Assembly (NCBI RefSeq): GCF_003344765.1
Contig: NZ_QPMH01000015.1
Coordinates: 1 to 64,000, forward strand
Origin: Ferruginivarius sediminum
Lineage (GTDB): Bacteria > Pseudomonadota > Alphaproteobacteria > Kiloniellales > Rhodovibrionaceae
Length of the DNA: 64,000 bases
Reading direction: 5' to 3'
Part shown: positions 1-8,536 of the stretch, piece after piece
Layout: the number at the start of each line of letters is the position of its first letter
Position numbering within the stretch: the first letter of the stretch is position 1
Program-made: the position numbers and the translations under genes
The notes under the pieces: generated by a model
Told to the model about the DNA's origin: nothing
Databases searched by the model: none
Seen by the model: only the letters and a program-made list of their open reading frames with translations

Positions 1-17
1 CACCGCTTGGCGGCGTC

Positions 18-290
18 CTATGAACCCGCCTCGATCCACTCGGCACCGGCACGCTCATAATAGAAGCCGTTCGCCAGGGGCGTCGCGCCCGCGAGGTCGC
101 CTATCCGGGCGGCGGCCGCCACCGGCTCCAGGCTGCCGTCCAGAACACCGCGGTAGGCATCCGCGACGCCAAGGATCGCCTGGACGTCCACCCACCTGCG
201 CGCCTTGGCGCCAACGCTGATCGTGTTCGGGGCCGCCGAGGGCTGCGAGCGCAGCCTCGCCGCCGGGCTGGCCGGCCCTCGGTTGAAAGT
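18..290 (-). pseudogene. C-terminal remnant of an unrecognised protein
   Basis: On the minus strand an open frame runs down to a TAG at 18-20. Its third codon positions are strongly G/C from about 290 to the stop, as in real genes here, and it ends in ...FYYERAGAEWIEAGS. I find no ATG, GTG or TTG in frame over the first part, and the codon bias fades before the sgaA stop at 346. It therefore looks like the tail of a larger protein whose front was lost, on the same strand and just downstream of sgaA. I do not recognise the family. It could instead be a short gene starting at the GTG in RRWVDVQ. Confidence 0.4.
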
Positions 291-345
291 TGCGTGAATG
301 ACCCCCGCATCGAATACGGGCCGAAGGAGGGCGCCCCGGCCGGAC

Positions 346-1548
346 CTAACGGCCGGCGTCGGCTGTTGCGGCGGCGCTCCCCCCTGCCCCGGTCAGCACG
401 TCGAAAGCGGCCTGAACGCCACCCTTGCGATGGGGCACGCCCGCAAGGCTCAGCCCCATCTCCACACCCGACAGCGTCCCGGCGAGCATCAGATCGTTGA
501 AGTCCCCCAGATGTCCGATGCGGAACACCCGGCCCTTCAGCTTGCCCAGCCCGGCGCCGAGCGACATGTCGAAGCGGTCCAGTACGGTCTTGCGGAAGGC
601 GTCGGCGTCGTGACCTTCGGGCATGACGACGGCGGTGAGCGAGCCCGAGTATTCGCGCGGATTGCTGGCGAGGACCTCCAACCCCCAGGCCTCGACGGCA
701 GCCCGGGTCGCGGCGGCATGGAGCTGGTGGCGGGCGAAGACGTTGTCGAGGCCTTCCTCCAACAGCATCGCCAGGGCCTCGCGCAGACCGTACAGCAGAT
801 TTGTGGCCGGCGTGTAGCCGAAGAAGCCGTTCTCGTTGGCGGCCAGGATGGGCCGCCAGTCCCAGTAGCTGCGCGGCAGGCGTGCACCTTCGGCGGCCTT
901 CAGCGCCTTTTGGCTGATCGCGTTGAACGACAGCCCCGGCGGCAGCATCAGGCCCTTCTGCGAGCCGGCGACCGTGACGTCGACGCCCCAGTCGTCGTGG
1001 CGGTAGTCGATCGAGGCAAGCGAGGAGATCGTATCGACCATGAGCAGCGCCGGATGCCCCGCGTTGTCGATGGCCTTGCGGATTTCGCCGATGCGGCTGG
1101 TCACGCCGGTCGAGGTCTCGTTGTGGACGACGCAGACCGCTTTGACACTGCCTTCGGTGTCTTCGCGCAGGCGCTGGCCGATGGCCTCCGGATCGGCGCC
1201 GGTGCGCCAATCGCCGGAGATGAACTCGGGTTCCAGACCCAGGCGCTTCGCCATCTCGTGCCACAGGGCCGCAAAGTGCCCCGTCTCGAACATCAGCACG
1301 CGATCGCCGGGCGAAAGCGTATTGACCAGCGCCGCCTCCCAGGCGCCCGTGCCGGAGGCCGGGTAAATCACCACTGGACCAGCCGTTTTGAAGACCTTCC
1401 GTAGCCCCGGGAGGATCTGCCGCGTCAGTTCCGCGAAGTCCGGCCCGCGATGGTCGATCGTCGGATGATCGATTGCGCGCAGGACCCGGTCGGGAACGTT
1501 CGTCGGGCCGGGAATCTGCAGGAAATGCCGGCCGCTGCGGTGACTCAT
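346..1548 (-). CDS. sgaA: Serine-glyoxylate aminotransferase (class V PLP enzyme)
   Basis: This 400-residue fold-type I aminotransferase resembles alanine/serine-glyoxylate transaminases, which convert serine and glyoxylate to hydroxypyruvate and glycine in the cytosol. It opens with the family start QIPGPTNVPDRVLRAI. It carries the substrate/PLP region YPASGTGAWEAAL, the aspartate of MVDTISSLASID and the PLP-lysine segment VAGSQKGLMLPPGL. The length is normal. The ATG at 1548 has AGGAG about ten bases upstream. A decayed GntR regulator lies divergently upstream, consistent with former local control. Exact amino-donor preference (serine, alanine, purine ureide) cannot be settled from sequence alone. 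Confidence 0.88.
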   Translation of the reverse strand: MSHRSGRHFLQIPGPTNVPDRVLRAIDHPTIDHRGPDFAELTRQILPGLRKVFKTAGPVVIYPASGTGAWEAALVNTLSPGDRVLMFETGHFAALWHEMAKRLGLEPEFISGDWRTGADPEAIGQRLREDTEGSVKAVCVVHNETSTGVTSRIGEIRKAIDNAGHPALLMVDTISSLASIDYRHDDWGVDVTVAGSQKGLMLPPGLSFNAISQKALKAAEGARLPRSYWDWRPILAANENGFFGYTPATNLLYGLREALAMLLEEGLDNVFARHQLHAAATRAAVEAWGLEVLASNPREYSGSLTAVVMPEGHDADAFRKTVLDRFDMSLGAGLGKLKGRVFRIGHLGDFNDLMLAGTLSGVEMGLSLAGVPHRKGGVQAAFDVLTGAGGSAAATADAGR

Positions 1549-1605
1549 CCGAATTCCACTCCTTCTGTATTACGGTCGCCGAACGACGGCGTGCGTTCAT
1601 TTTTA

Positions 1606-1624
1606 CATATTCTATACCACATAC
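1606..1624. promoter_or_regulatory. Possible GntR-type operator
   Basis: The A+T-rich stretch CATATTCTATACCACATAC lies between sgaA and the GntR remnant. Its TATACCA core resembles half of the TGGTATACCA sites bound by several FCD-type GntR regulators. The dyad is imperfect. It may be a leftover operator of the now broken regulator; this is inference. Confidence 0.25.
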
Positions 1625-1699
1625 ATTTTGGCTTGGTTCGTCAACGGCGTGCCGGGCGCACGCCTGGGGCGATGACGAGAGGAGATCGCAGCCGCGGCA

Positions 1700-1900
1700 G
1701 GGCCCACTCGTGCCGCTGCGCTGTCTACGCCGCCAACCAATCGCGGGAACGCTGGCTCCAGGCGACGGAGGAGCACGAGGCGGTCCTGATCGCGCTGGAG
1801 GCGCTCGGACAGCCCGCACCTGTCGCGGCTGATGCGCGACGACCTTCGCAACAAACTCGGCATGGCCCGGCGCAGCGGCGCGATGTTGAACCGCAAATAG
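1700..1900 (+). pseudogene. GntR/FadR-family regulator remnant (FCD domain end, frameshifted)
   Basis: Reading from about 1700, one frame gives SRERWLQATEEHEAVLIALEA, typical of the last helices of an FCD ligand-binding domain. After 1800-1817 the match moves to the next frame, HLSRLMRDDLRNKLGMA, ending at a TAG (1898-1900). In intact GntR proteins these segments are contiguous, so an indel has broken the gene. The DNA-binding N-terminus is absent; only about 70 codons survive. It is divergent from sgaA, where a regulator of that gene would be expected. The assignment rests on motif recognition. Confidence 0.6.
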
Positions 1901-1950
1901 CGAGCTCGGACGGTCCAGGCGACGTCTCTACCGGGCCTGACAGTCGGACA

Positions 1951-2165
1951 AATGGCGGTGCAGGCAGTCTGATGCGAACCCATCTCCGGTGCGGCGGCCT
2001 GTCGAACAGCGAAAATACAGGGAAAATTGGTGCTATCTGGGGTTCAGGTACGTGTTACAAGCAGAATAAAGCTCATTTGTCTGTGGGTTACCGAGAAATT
2101 CCCTAAAATAGCGAACAGCGTATTCATTGAAGAAGAACAGGGAATGTCAGGTGCGGAACAGGCAA
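1951..2165 (+). repeat. CAGGGAA-rich repeat element, copy A
   Basis: Positions 1951-1979 match 4511-4539 at 28 of 29 bases in the same orientation (AATGGCGGTGCAGGCAGTCT and the following nine bases). Both copies are followed by scattered CAGGGAA motifs (here near 2018 and 2147). Similar mosaic sequences recur in alphaproteobacterial genomes and generate spurious small reading frames. No gene is called inside. Confidence 0.6.
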
Positions 2166-2196
2166 TTCTCATGCACCGCGCCGTCCGTCCAGGCAC

Positions 2197-2673
2197 CTAT
2201 CCCAGAAACACTTTGCTCGGTGGATAGCCGACCCGTGCCTTCGCCCGAGTGGCCAAGAAGAAGCCCAGCGTCAGAGGCCCGACGCGGCCGATCTCCTGCT
2301 CGGGCTCGATCACCCGGTCCGCGCCGAGCTTCCTGAGGATGCGATGGTGAGTGCGGCTCATCGCCTTGACCCAGACGGTTGGCACGCCGATGAGCTTGAC
2401 GTTCATCGTGCAGAGAATGTTCGCGTCGAGGTCCTCACCGATCGCGATTACCGCGACGTCGTAGTTACCGACCCCCGCCTCGCGCAGCGCCTCCTCATCG
2501 CGTCCGTCGGCGATCACGGCTTCCGTCAGCATCTCCGCAACATGGCTGACGTTTCGCTCGACTGTATCGATCCCAAGCACGTGGTTTCCGAAACGTGCCA
2601 GCTCCGAGGCCACCGTCGTGCCGAACGTGCCGAGGCCGATGACGGCGAAACTGCGATTCTTCTGTTCGGACAT
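2197..2673 (-). pseudogene. KtrA-KtrB deletion fusion (K+ uptake system remnant)
   Basis: The first ~130 of 158 residues are an RCK_N (TrkA-N) nucleotide-binding domain of a KtrA-type potassium-channel regulator: GLGTFGTTVASELARFG, the acidic ID after beta-2, and WVKAMSRTHHRILRKLGADR. Where KtrA should continue into RCK_C after EQEIGR, the sequence becomes VGPLTLGFFLATRAKARVGY and ends in PPSKVFLG. That is the characteristic tail of the KtrB/TrkH membrane subunit (GRVGPLTL...YP...V.(I/L)G). An in-frame deletion through a shared IGRVG-coding stretch near 2285 explains this. The ATG at 2673 was chosen over an upstream extension lacking family similarity. K+ transport function must be lost, though the open frame could still be expressed. 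Confidence 0.75.
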
Positions 2674-2746
2674 GGTCGTCTCCGAATTACAAACCAGCAT
2701 TTCCGTAACTTGCGGGCGGGTCAGTTCGGCGCCCCTTGCCCCCTCT

Positions 2747-3460
2747 TCATCCAAGAAGCATTTGTCCCAGGAGGCCAAGCATGAAGCCTGCCACCGCGCC
2801 GAGCGCCGGCGCCCATCTCCGCGCAAGATGCGCCTGCGGCGCAATGTCCTCGAAGATCAGGTAAAGAATCCCACCCGCTGAAAACAGCATCATCGCGCCC
2901 AGGGCACCACTCGTTTGGCGCAGATAGATGAATCCGAACCACGCCGCGAGCGGCCCGAGCAGCGTCATCGCGCAAAACCCAGCGAGTATTTGTTTCGAGG
3001 ACAGCGCGTCGCGCACACGAAGTTCGAGGTAGGCGTTGAACCCCTCCGGCAGGTTCTGCAGGGCAATCAAGCCGGCCAGCAGCAATCCCGCCTGCCAATC
3101 CGCCGCCAGCATGGTGCCGAGCGCGAGCGATTCCGGAACGAAGTCGAGCAGCATGGACATAAGCTGTGCGATGCCGCCGCCCCGCCGCTCGATCGTCCGG
3201 TCGATGAGAAAGAACGTGATTCCGCCCGCGCCGAAGGCGGCCAACGCCGGCCATGCGGACAGATAGCGCTGGCCTTCCGGCACCAGCACGAGCGCAACGG
3301 CTGCCAGAAGCGCGCCACCGCCGAAGGCGATGACGCCGTGGCGCAGTTCGCGTTCCAGCCACAACGGACGAATGCGCTCTATCCGCGCTAGGACTCCACC
3401 CAGCGGCATGAAGGCGCCGGCCAGCGTCGCGTAGAGCATCGCAGTCTCTAAATCGCTCAT
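2747..3460 (-). CDS. ZIP-family divalent metal transporter
   Basis: A 237-residue inner-membrane protein with about eight hydrophobic segments. It carries the two ZIP metal-site helices in modified form: LDFVPESLALG and, two helices on, LQNLPEGFNAY. Classic ZIPs have H-x3-E-G in the first; here the histidine is replaced and only PES remains, so metal preference (zinc, iron, manganese) is uncertain. The ATG at 3460 is preferred to an upstream TTG at 3478. It lies 73 bp upstream of the KtrA-KtrB remnant on the same strand. It is the only apparently intact gene in a block of broken ion-transport genes. Confidence 0.75.
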   Translation of the reverse strand: MSDLETAMLYATLAGAFMPLGGVLARIERIRPLWLERELRHGVIAFGGGALLAAVALVLVPEGQRYLSAWPALAAFGAGGITFFLIDRTIERRGGGIAQLMSMLLDFVPESLALGTMLAADWQAGLLLAGLIALQNLPEGFNAYLELRVRDALSSKQILAGFCAMTLLGPLAAWFGFIYLRQTSGALGAMMLFSAGGILYLIFEDIAPQAHLARRWAPALGAVAGFMLGLLGQMLLG

Positions 3461-3512
3461 ACTGACAACCGTATCCAAATATTTGGCGCATGCCCGTGAG
3501 CTCTGTTATCTC

Positions 3513-4212
3513 TCAACTGAGGACGTTCCCGGTGATGGCCTCATAGCCTGAGATGACGTCAAGGAACTCCGACGTGATCACGTCCTGCCGCTTCAGTCGA
3601 TGAGCCACGTGCAGATCGTCGATTTTTTCGACAATGCTACGATCAACCGCCTGCATGGCGGCAAGACGCTCGGCATGCTCGGCTGTGTGCGACTGGATGA
3701 CCGCAGTGAAGACACGCGCGAAGAGAAGCTGGCGGATCAGGCTGCTGAAAAGCGCCTCCGGAGGTCCGATGGGAACCGGCAAACGGCACGACGACCAAGT
3801 ACGCCCGCGCAATGCGGTGAGCCAGCCAGGGTCGATCGGCAGGAGGCGGGCACGCACGGGCGTCATGCCGCCTCGCTCGCCGGGACGATGGTGAAACATT
3901 ACGAGCCGACCGACACCTTCACTCTCCCGCCTGTGGTCGAGGCGGGTCAGCACGGTGCTGACCGTGTGCGCGAGCGTTTCCACCGTCGCAGGCACCTCTT
4001 CATGGGCAGCCGGCGGCTCGGCCTCGGCACGCCAACTCGCGTCAGCGCAGGCTCCAATCGTGAGCACGAGTCCCTCGGCAACGTCATCGCCGGTCGCAGC
4101 CAGGCTTTCCAGGGCGAAGGTTACCAGCCGATCCTTGAAGGCGCCACAGAGGCCGATTTCTGAGCCGACCAGCACGACCGCTGTGCGTCCGCCGTCCGAG
4201 GGAGGCAGCTCG
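3513..4212 (-). pseudogene. N-type F1 ATPase gamma subunit, 5'-truncated
   Basis: About 230 residues resemble the gamma (rotor) subunit of the second, N-type F1Fo ATPase found in some halotolerant bacteria, which is proposed to pump Na+. Visible landmarks are the central-domain strand TAVVLVGSEIGLCGAF and the C-terminal helix region RQLLFARVFTAVIQSHTAEH...RLAAMQAV...RQDVITSEFLDVISGYEAI. The N-terminal helix (~60-70 residues) that enters the alpha/beta hexamer is missing; at ~4212 the reading frame runs into an IS3 orfA fragment. No other N-ATPase genes are present in the window. The housekeeping atp genes near 58 kb are a separate system. Confidence 0.7.
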
Positions 4213-4305
4213 GACCTCGCCAACCTTCTTGCCCTTCGACAATAACACCTCGGCCTCGCGCAGCTTGCCGATGATCTCCTCCGGGGAGCGCTTCCGTCGT
4301 GCCAG
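4213..4305 (-). mobile_element. IS3-family OrfA N-terminal fragment
   Basis: Minus-strand translation gives LARRKRSPEEIIGKLREAEV followed by LLSKGKKVGEV, the classic start of IS3-family OrfA helix-turn-helix proteins. It breaks off directly at the truncated gamma subunit. Only ~31 codons remain, and no OrfB or inverted repeats were found. Confidence 0.7.
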
Positions 4306-4510
4306 TTCCAATCTCCTCGAAAACCAGACGCTAACATATAGCGCCTGGAGCGGTTTGAAGGGGTCAGGCCAGTTGAGAGAATAGGCAGGGAGAGAGCACG
4401 CCGATCCAGCCCAACAGGACTGGCACAGTTCGGAGGTCTGACGGCGAACGGCGCAGTTTCTCGGGATTTTCGGCGCGATCCGACAGACGGAGAACGTTCG
4501 TCGGATGGAA

Positions 4511-4760
4511 AATGGCGGTGCAGGCAGTCTGGTGCGAACTGGTCTCCGCCCATTTTCCCTGTTATGCCCCGATTTACAGGGAATTTTGCCAATTTTTGCA
4601 GGGATCGTATCCATACCCGCCGAGAACTAGGCAGCGAAATCAGGACGTTAGCGGAGAATTGCCTGCGGGGAAGAACAGGGAATTTGCGGAAGGGAGCAGG
4701 GAACCAAAATCCGCTAACAGGGAAGCTGCGGCAGCAATCAGGGAACGCGCCTCGCATGCC
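4511..4760 (+). repeat. CAGGGAA-rich repeat element, copy B
   Basis: Starts with the segment shared with 1951-1979 and continues with at least five CAGGGA(A/T) motifs between about 4575 and 4750 at irregular spacing. A short open frame across it reads like the small hypothetical proteins often called on this repeat and is not credited as a gene. With copy A it brackets the 2.6 kb block of ion-transport remnants. Confidence 0.55.
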
Positions 4761-4929
4761 CCTATCGGCCTGGGTTTCAGCACTAGTCATGTCAACGCTG
4801 CCTGAAATTTCAGCCTTTACATACAAAATGCAACGGGCGTGAATTCGAGCCTCAGGCTGCCCCCGCGTGTGCGGCGGAGCTGGTGGCTGTGAATCGGCAG
4901 CGAGTTTGACCCTGCTGAACCAAGCGAAA

Positions 4930-5064
4930 TCAAGGCTCTACAACGCCGCTCGGCGCCCAGACCCCGCGCCGACTCACACCTTGACGGAGTGGCAGCAACT
5001 CGCCGCCTGATGCTGCAGTCGGCCAAGGCGGTTGGCGACCGCTTCTGATTCTCCTGACAGCGCC
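4930..5064 (+). mobile_element. IS6-family 3' end fragment with terminal inverted repeat
   Basis: A plus-strand frame ends ...LTEWQQLAA then TGA (5008-5010), the same C-terminus as the IS6-family transposase at 13.8 kb. At 5049-5064 lies TTCTCCTGACAGCGCC. Its reverse complement matches the inverted repeats of that element at 14 or 15 of 16 bases. The rest of the element is missing. It abuts an older IS6-type transposase remnant in the opposite orientation at 5065, so it probably inserted into it. Confidence 0.6.
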
Positions 5065-5586
5065 CTGTTCATGGCGCGCCGCGAGGTCCCAGTCGGCGAA
5101 GGCGGCACCGTAAGAGCGAAGCCTGTCCGTCGCGATCACCGTGAGGGCAAAGCCCTTCTTCTTGAGCAGCTTGCGCATCAGCTTTCGCGCCGCCGCCTTG
5201 TCACGACCACTTTGGACGAGGACTCCAGCACCTCCCCTTGATCATCGACAGCCCGCCACAGATACATGCGCTTGCCAGCGATCCGAACGACCATCTCGTC
5301 GAGATGCCAGTGTGGGCTGGGCCGATCACGGAGCTGCCGCAGGGGGCGTGCCGCCGCCGGTCCAAATTTCAGCACCCGCCGGCGGACCGTCTCGTAGCTC
5401 ACCTCCACCCCGCGCGCGGCCAGCAGTTCTTCCACGTCGCGGTAGCTCAGCGTGAACCGGAGATAAAGTCAGACGGCATGCTGAATCACGGCAGGCGGGT
5501 ATTGGTGGTGGGCATACGAGATTGGTGGCATGGCCGCACGCTATCGACTTCATCGGCGGCACACCACCTGTTCTCGTGACAAAGCC
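5065..5586 (-). mobile_element. Older IS6-family transposase remnant (nonsense and frameshift)
   Basis: Minus-strand translation from ATG 5531 gives MPPISYAHHQYPPAVIQHAV, then an in-frame TGA (5469-5471) where intact copies have a sense codon (probably Trp). It continues LYLRFTLSYRDVEELLAARG through the DDE segment WHLDEMVVRIAGKRMYLWRA. A frameshift near 5180 is followed by MRKLLKKKGF and TDRLRSYGAAFADW; similarity stops at HEQG near 5066, where the other IS6 fragment begins. The third catalytic residue (Glu of NRAENSHQ) is lost. A probable outer repeat, ACAAAGCC, ends at 5586. Between 5587 and 5749 nothing is recognised. Confidence 0.7.
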
Positions 5587-5749
5587 CATGCGATTCGCTT
5601 GGTTGAGAGCCCGCACCGTAATCCTGCCTGGGACAGGTCTGGCGCGGGGCAGCCGTGCGAATAGGCCAAGCCGTCCGAGCCTTGTCTCGACCGCAGTCAA
5701 ACCTTAGGCTCGACCGGCCACGCGGAGGGCGCACCTTTCCAGGTCCGGC

Positions 5750-6688
5750 ATGCATCGCTTCAAGTTCGTTCTTTACAGACCGATTCAGCTCCTCCCCGTC
5801 CTCATCGGGGTCAGCATCGTCACCTTCATCCTTGTTCAGCTGATTCCCGGCGATCCGGCGCGCATCCTCCTCGGCGCCAAGGCCACGCCTGAGGCAATCG
5901 CGGAGGTCCGAGAAAAATTCGGGCTCGATCAACCTCTTGTACTCCAGTACGTCCACTTCATGAAGAACCTGCTGCAGGGCGAGCTCGGCCGGTCCATCAT
6001 CTATCGTGCGCCGGTGCTGAGCGTGGTGGAGCAGCGGGTTGCCCCCACATTGTTCCTGCTGATTTACGGGGTGGTGCTCTCCGTTCTTCTTGCGGTGCCG
6101 CTCGCGCTTGCCGCGGCCTGGCGCGCCGGCAGCAGTGTCGACCAAGCCGTACGCGTCTTCTCCACCGCCGGGATCGGGCTGCCGGCTTTCTGGCTGGGCA
6201 TCATGCTGATGCTCTTGTTCTCGATCGAGCTGCGTCTTTTTCCGGTCTCGGGCTACGGCGAGGGAGCGCTGAGCCATCTGCATCACCTGTTCCTGCCGGC
6301 GCTGACCATCTCGATCGCTCTGGCGCCGGTGCTGGTCCGCAACCTCAGGGCGACGCTCCTGGCGCAGTTGGAGAGCGACTATGTCTCGGCAGAACGCGCC
6401 AAGGGGCTGCCCGAGCGGGCGATCTACCTCGGCCACGTGTTCCGCAACTCCCTCATCCCGACGGTCAACCTGCTTGGCGTCAACGTGAGCTGGCTCATCG
6501 GCGGCACGGTGGTCATCGAGTCCGTGTATTCCGTACCGGGCCTTGGACAGCTGATGGTGTCCTCGATCTTCGGCCGGGACTATCTGGTGGTTCAGGCCGT
6601 CACGCTGATGTTCGCGATCGGCGTGATCCTCGTGAACTTCTTCGTGGACATCGTCACCGTGGCCCTCGATCCCAGGGTCGAGATGTAA
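5750..6688 (+). CDS. Peptide ABC transporter permease, DppB type
   Basis: A 312-residue inner-membrane permease of the dipeptide/oligopeptide/nickel class. The N-terminal helix is followed by VTFILVQLIPGDPARILLG, typical of DppB/OppB. The cytoplasmic coupling (EAA) loop reads SDYVSAERAKGLPERAIYLG and there are about six membrane segments. With the next permease it forms the transmembrane channel. First gene of a five-gene same-strand set ending in a binding protein. The ATG at 5750 begins the conserved sequence; no convincing promoter is visible between it and the IS remnants upstream. Confidence 0.88.
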   Translation: MHRFKFVLYRPIQLLPVLIGVSIVTFILVQLIPGDPARILLGAKATPEAIAEVREKFGLDQPLVLQYVHFMKNLLQGELGRSIIYRAPVLSVVEQRVAPTLFLLIYGVVLSVLLAVPLALAAAWRAGSSVDQAVRVFSTAGIGLPAFWLGIMLMLLFSIELRLFPVSGYGEGALSHLHHLFLPALTISIALAPVLVRNLRATLLAQLESDYVSAERAKGLPERAIYLGHVFRNSLIPTVNLLGVNVSWLIGGTVVIESVYSVPGLGQLMVSSIFGRDYLVVQAVTLMFAIGVILVNFFVDIVTVALDPRVEM

Positions 6689-7548
6689 TGGCTGTCAGTG
6701 AGTTGCATACGCCCCGGCGCCTGGCGAAACTCCATGAACGCCTGGGCGAACCGCCTCGCCTCGTCTACATCGGTGCCGCGGCGGTCGCTTTCTGGTTCGT
6801 TGTGGCGGTCTTCGCGCCCTTCATCGCCCCCTACGACCCGATCGCGCAGGATCTCAGGACGACGCTCAGCCCGCCAAGCTGGGCCCACCCGCTCGGTACG
6901 GACAACTTCGGCCGCGACGTCCTCTCCCGCATCATCTTCGGCACGCGGCTCGATCTGGAGATGGGGATTCTCGGCGTGCTGTTCCCCTTTCTCATCGGCA
7001 TCACACTGGGCGCTTTCGCGGGCTATTTCGGTGGCATTGTCGACACCCTCCTGATGCGGCTGCTCGACGTCACGATCGCCTTTCCCTATTTCGTCCTCGT
7101 CATTGCCATCATCGCGATCCTGGGACCCGGCGTCTCCAGCTTCTACATCTCGGTCGCGCTCGTCGGCTGGGTCTCCTACGCCCGGCTCGTGCGCGCCGAG
7201 ATGCTGGTCCTGCGCGAACAGGACTACGTCATGGCTTGCCGCGCCCTCGGCTTTGGCCACCTCCGGACCATGCTGCGACACATGCTGCCCAACGCCATCA
7301 TTCCCGCCGTGGTGTTCTCGATGACCGATGTCGTCATCGTCATTCTCCTGGGCTCCTCGTTGTCGTATCTCGGACTCGGGGCGCAGCCGCCCACGCCGGA
7401 GTGGGGCGTGATGGTGGCGGACGGCCAGAACTTCATCACCCGGGCCTGGTGGATCACCTTCTTCCCCGGCGTGGCGATCGTCCTCGCTGCCCTGTCCTTC
7501 AGCCTGTTCGCGGACGGGCTCGCCGAATGGCTCGGTGTCCAGGAGTGA
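6688..7548 (+). CDS. Peptide ABC transporter permease, DppC type
   Basis: A 286-residue second permease of the same transporter. It has the DppC/OppC N-terminal extension and first membrane helix, the motif HPLGTDNFGRDVLSRIIFGT, five further hydrophobic segments and the coupling loop DYVMACRALGFGHLRTMLRH. Its ATG shares the last base of the preceding TAA (TAATG), so translation is coupled. Substrate cannot be read from the permeases. Confidence 0.9.
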   Translation: MAVSELHTPRRLAKLHERLGEPPRLVYIGAAAVAFWFVVAVFAPFIAPYDPIAQDLRTTLSPPSWAHPLGTDNFGRDVLSRIIFGTRLDLEMGILGVLFPFLIGITLGAFAGYFGGIVDTLLMRLLDVTIAFPYFVLVIAIIAILGPGVSSFYISVALVGWVSYARLVRAEMLVLREQDYVMACRALGFGHLRTMLRHMLPNAIIPAVVFSMTDVVIVILLGSSLSYLGLGAQPPTPEWGVMVADGQNFITRAWWITFFPGVAIVLAALSFSLFADGLAEWLGVQE

Positions 7549-7552
7549 TGGG

Positions 7553-8536
7553 ATGACGCTGTTGGACGTAGCCGGGCTGCGGACGGAATTTGCGACCCCC
7601 ACCCGGGCGGTCGCGGCCGTGGACGGGCTGAGCTTTCAGCTCCGGCCCGGTGAGATTCTGGGGCTGGTGGGGGAAAGCGGGTCGGGCAAGACCGTGGCTT
7701 GCCGCTCTCTGCTGCGCCTGCTGCCGTCGCGGCGCGCGCGAATCGCCGCGGGCACGGTGATGTTCGAGAACCGTGACCTGATGCGGCTCAGCGAAGCCGA
7801 GATGCGGGTGGTCAGGGGCCGCGACATCGCGATGATCTTCCAGAATCCCGCAAGCCACCTCGATCCCGTGTTCACCGTGGGCGACCTGATCGCCGAGCCG
7901 TTGATCTGGCATTTCGGCGAGAGCCGCCGTGCCGCCCGGAAGCGCGCCGTCGAGCTTCTGCGCCAGGTTGGCATTCCCGATCCCGCCGGCCAGATCGAGC
8001 GCTATCCCCACCAGTTCAGCGGCGGCATGAAGCAGCGCGTGATGATTGCGGCCGCGCTTGCCTGCGAGCCGAAGATCCTGCTCGCCGACGAGCCCACGAC
8101 GGCGCTCGACGTCACGGTCCAGGCCCAGATCCTCCGGCTGCTTCTCGATCTCAGGGATCGCACCGGGCTCGCCATCGTGCTGGTCACCCATGACATCGGT
8201 GTCGTCGCGGAGACCTGCGACAGCGTCGTCGTGCTCTACAGCGGCCGAGTGATGGAGTGCGGGGGGACACAGGACGTGCTCACCCGACCGCGCCACCCCT
8301 ATACCCGGGGTCTTTTGGACTCCTTGCCCACAACCGCGGCCCGTGGCGCGGAACTCCCGTCGATCAGCGGCTACCCGCCGCCTCTCGACCGGTTGCCGCA
8401 GGGCTGCCGTTTCCACCCCCGCTGCCGCTTCGCCATCGATCGGTGCCGGCGCGAGCCCATAGAACTGGAGACGGTGGACGACGGCCATGCCTCGGCATGC
8501 GTGCGTTGGCGCGAGGTCATGGAGGTTGGCCCGTGA
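7553..8536 (+). CDS. Peptide ABC transporter ATP-binding protein, DppD type
   Basis: A 327-residue ATPase: Walker A GESGSGKT, signature [15 protein letters not shown], Walker [13 protein letters not shown] and switch histidine in VTHDIG. It carries the C-terminal oligopeptide/dipeptide-family tail with the cysteine-containing segment [16 protein letters not shown]. The ATG at 7553 was chosen over the GTG at 7535 because AGGAG lies about ten bases upstream of it. It energises import together with the following ATPase. Confidence 0.9.
   Translation: MTLLDVAGLRTEFATPTRAVAAVDGLSFQLRPGEILGLVGESGSGKTVACRSLLRLLPSRRARIAAGTVMFENRDLMRLSEAEMRVVRGRDIAMIFQNPASHLDPVFTVGDLIAEPLIWHFGESRRAARKRAVELLRQVGIPDPAGQIERYPHQFSGGMKQRVMIAAALACEPKILLADEPTTALDVTVQAQILRLLLDLRDRTGLAIVLVTHDIGVVAETCDSVVVLYSGRVMECGGTQDVLTRPRHPYTRGLLDSLPTTAARGAELPSISGYPPPLDRLPQGCRFHPRCRFAIDRCRREPIELETVDDGHASACVRWREVMEVGP

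Noticed and set aside
101..1819. A 572-codon open frame on the minus strand overlapping sgaA and flanks
   Set aside because: It lies in another frame over sgaA, has Arg/Pro/Gly-rich nonsense composition and no family similarity; it exists because of high G+C.
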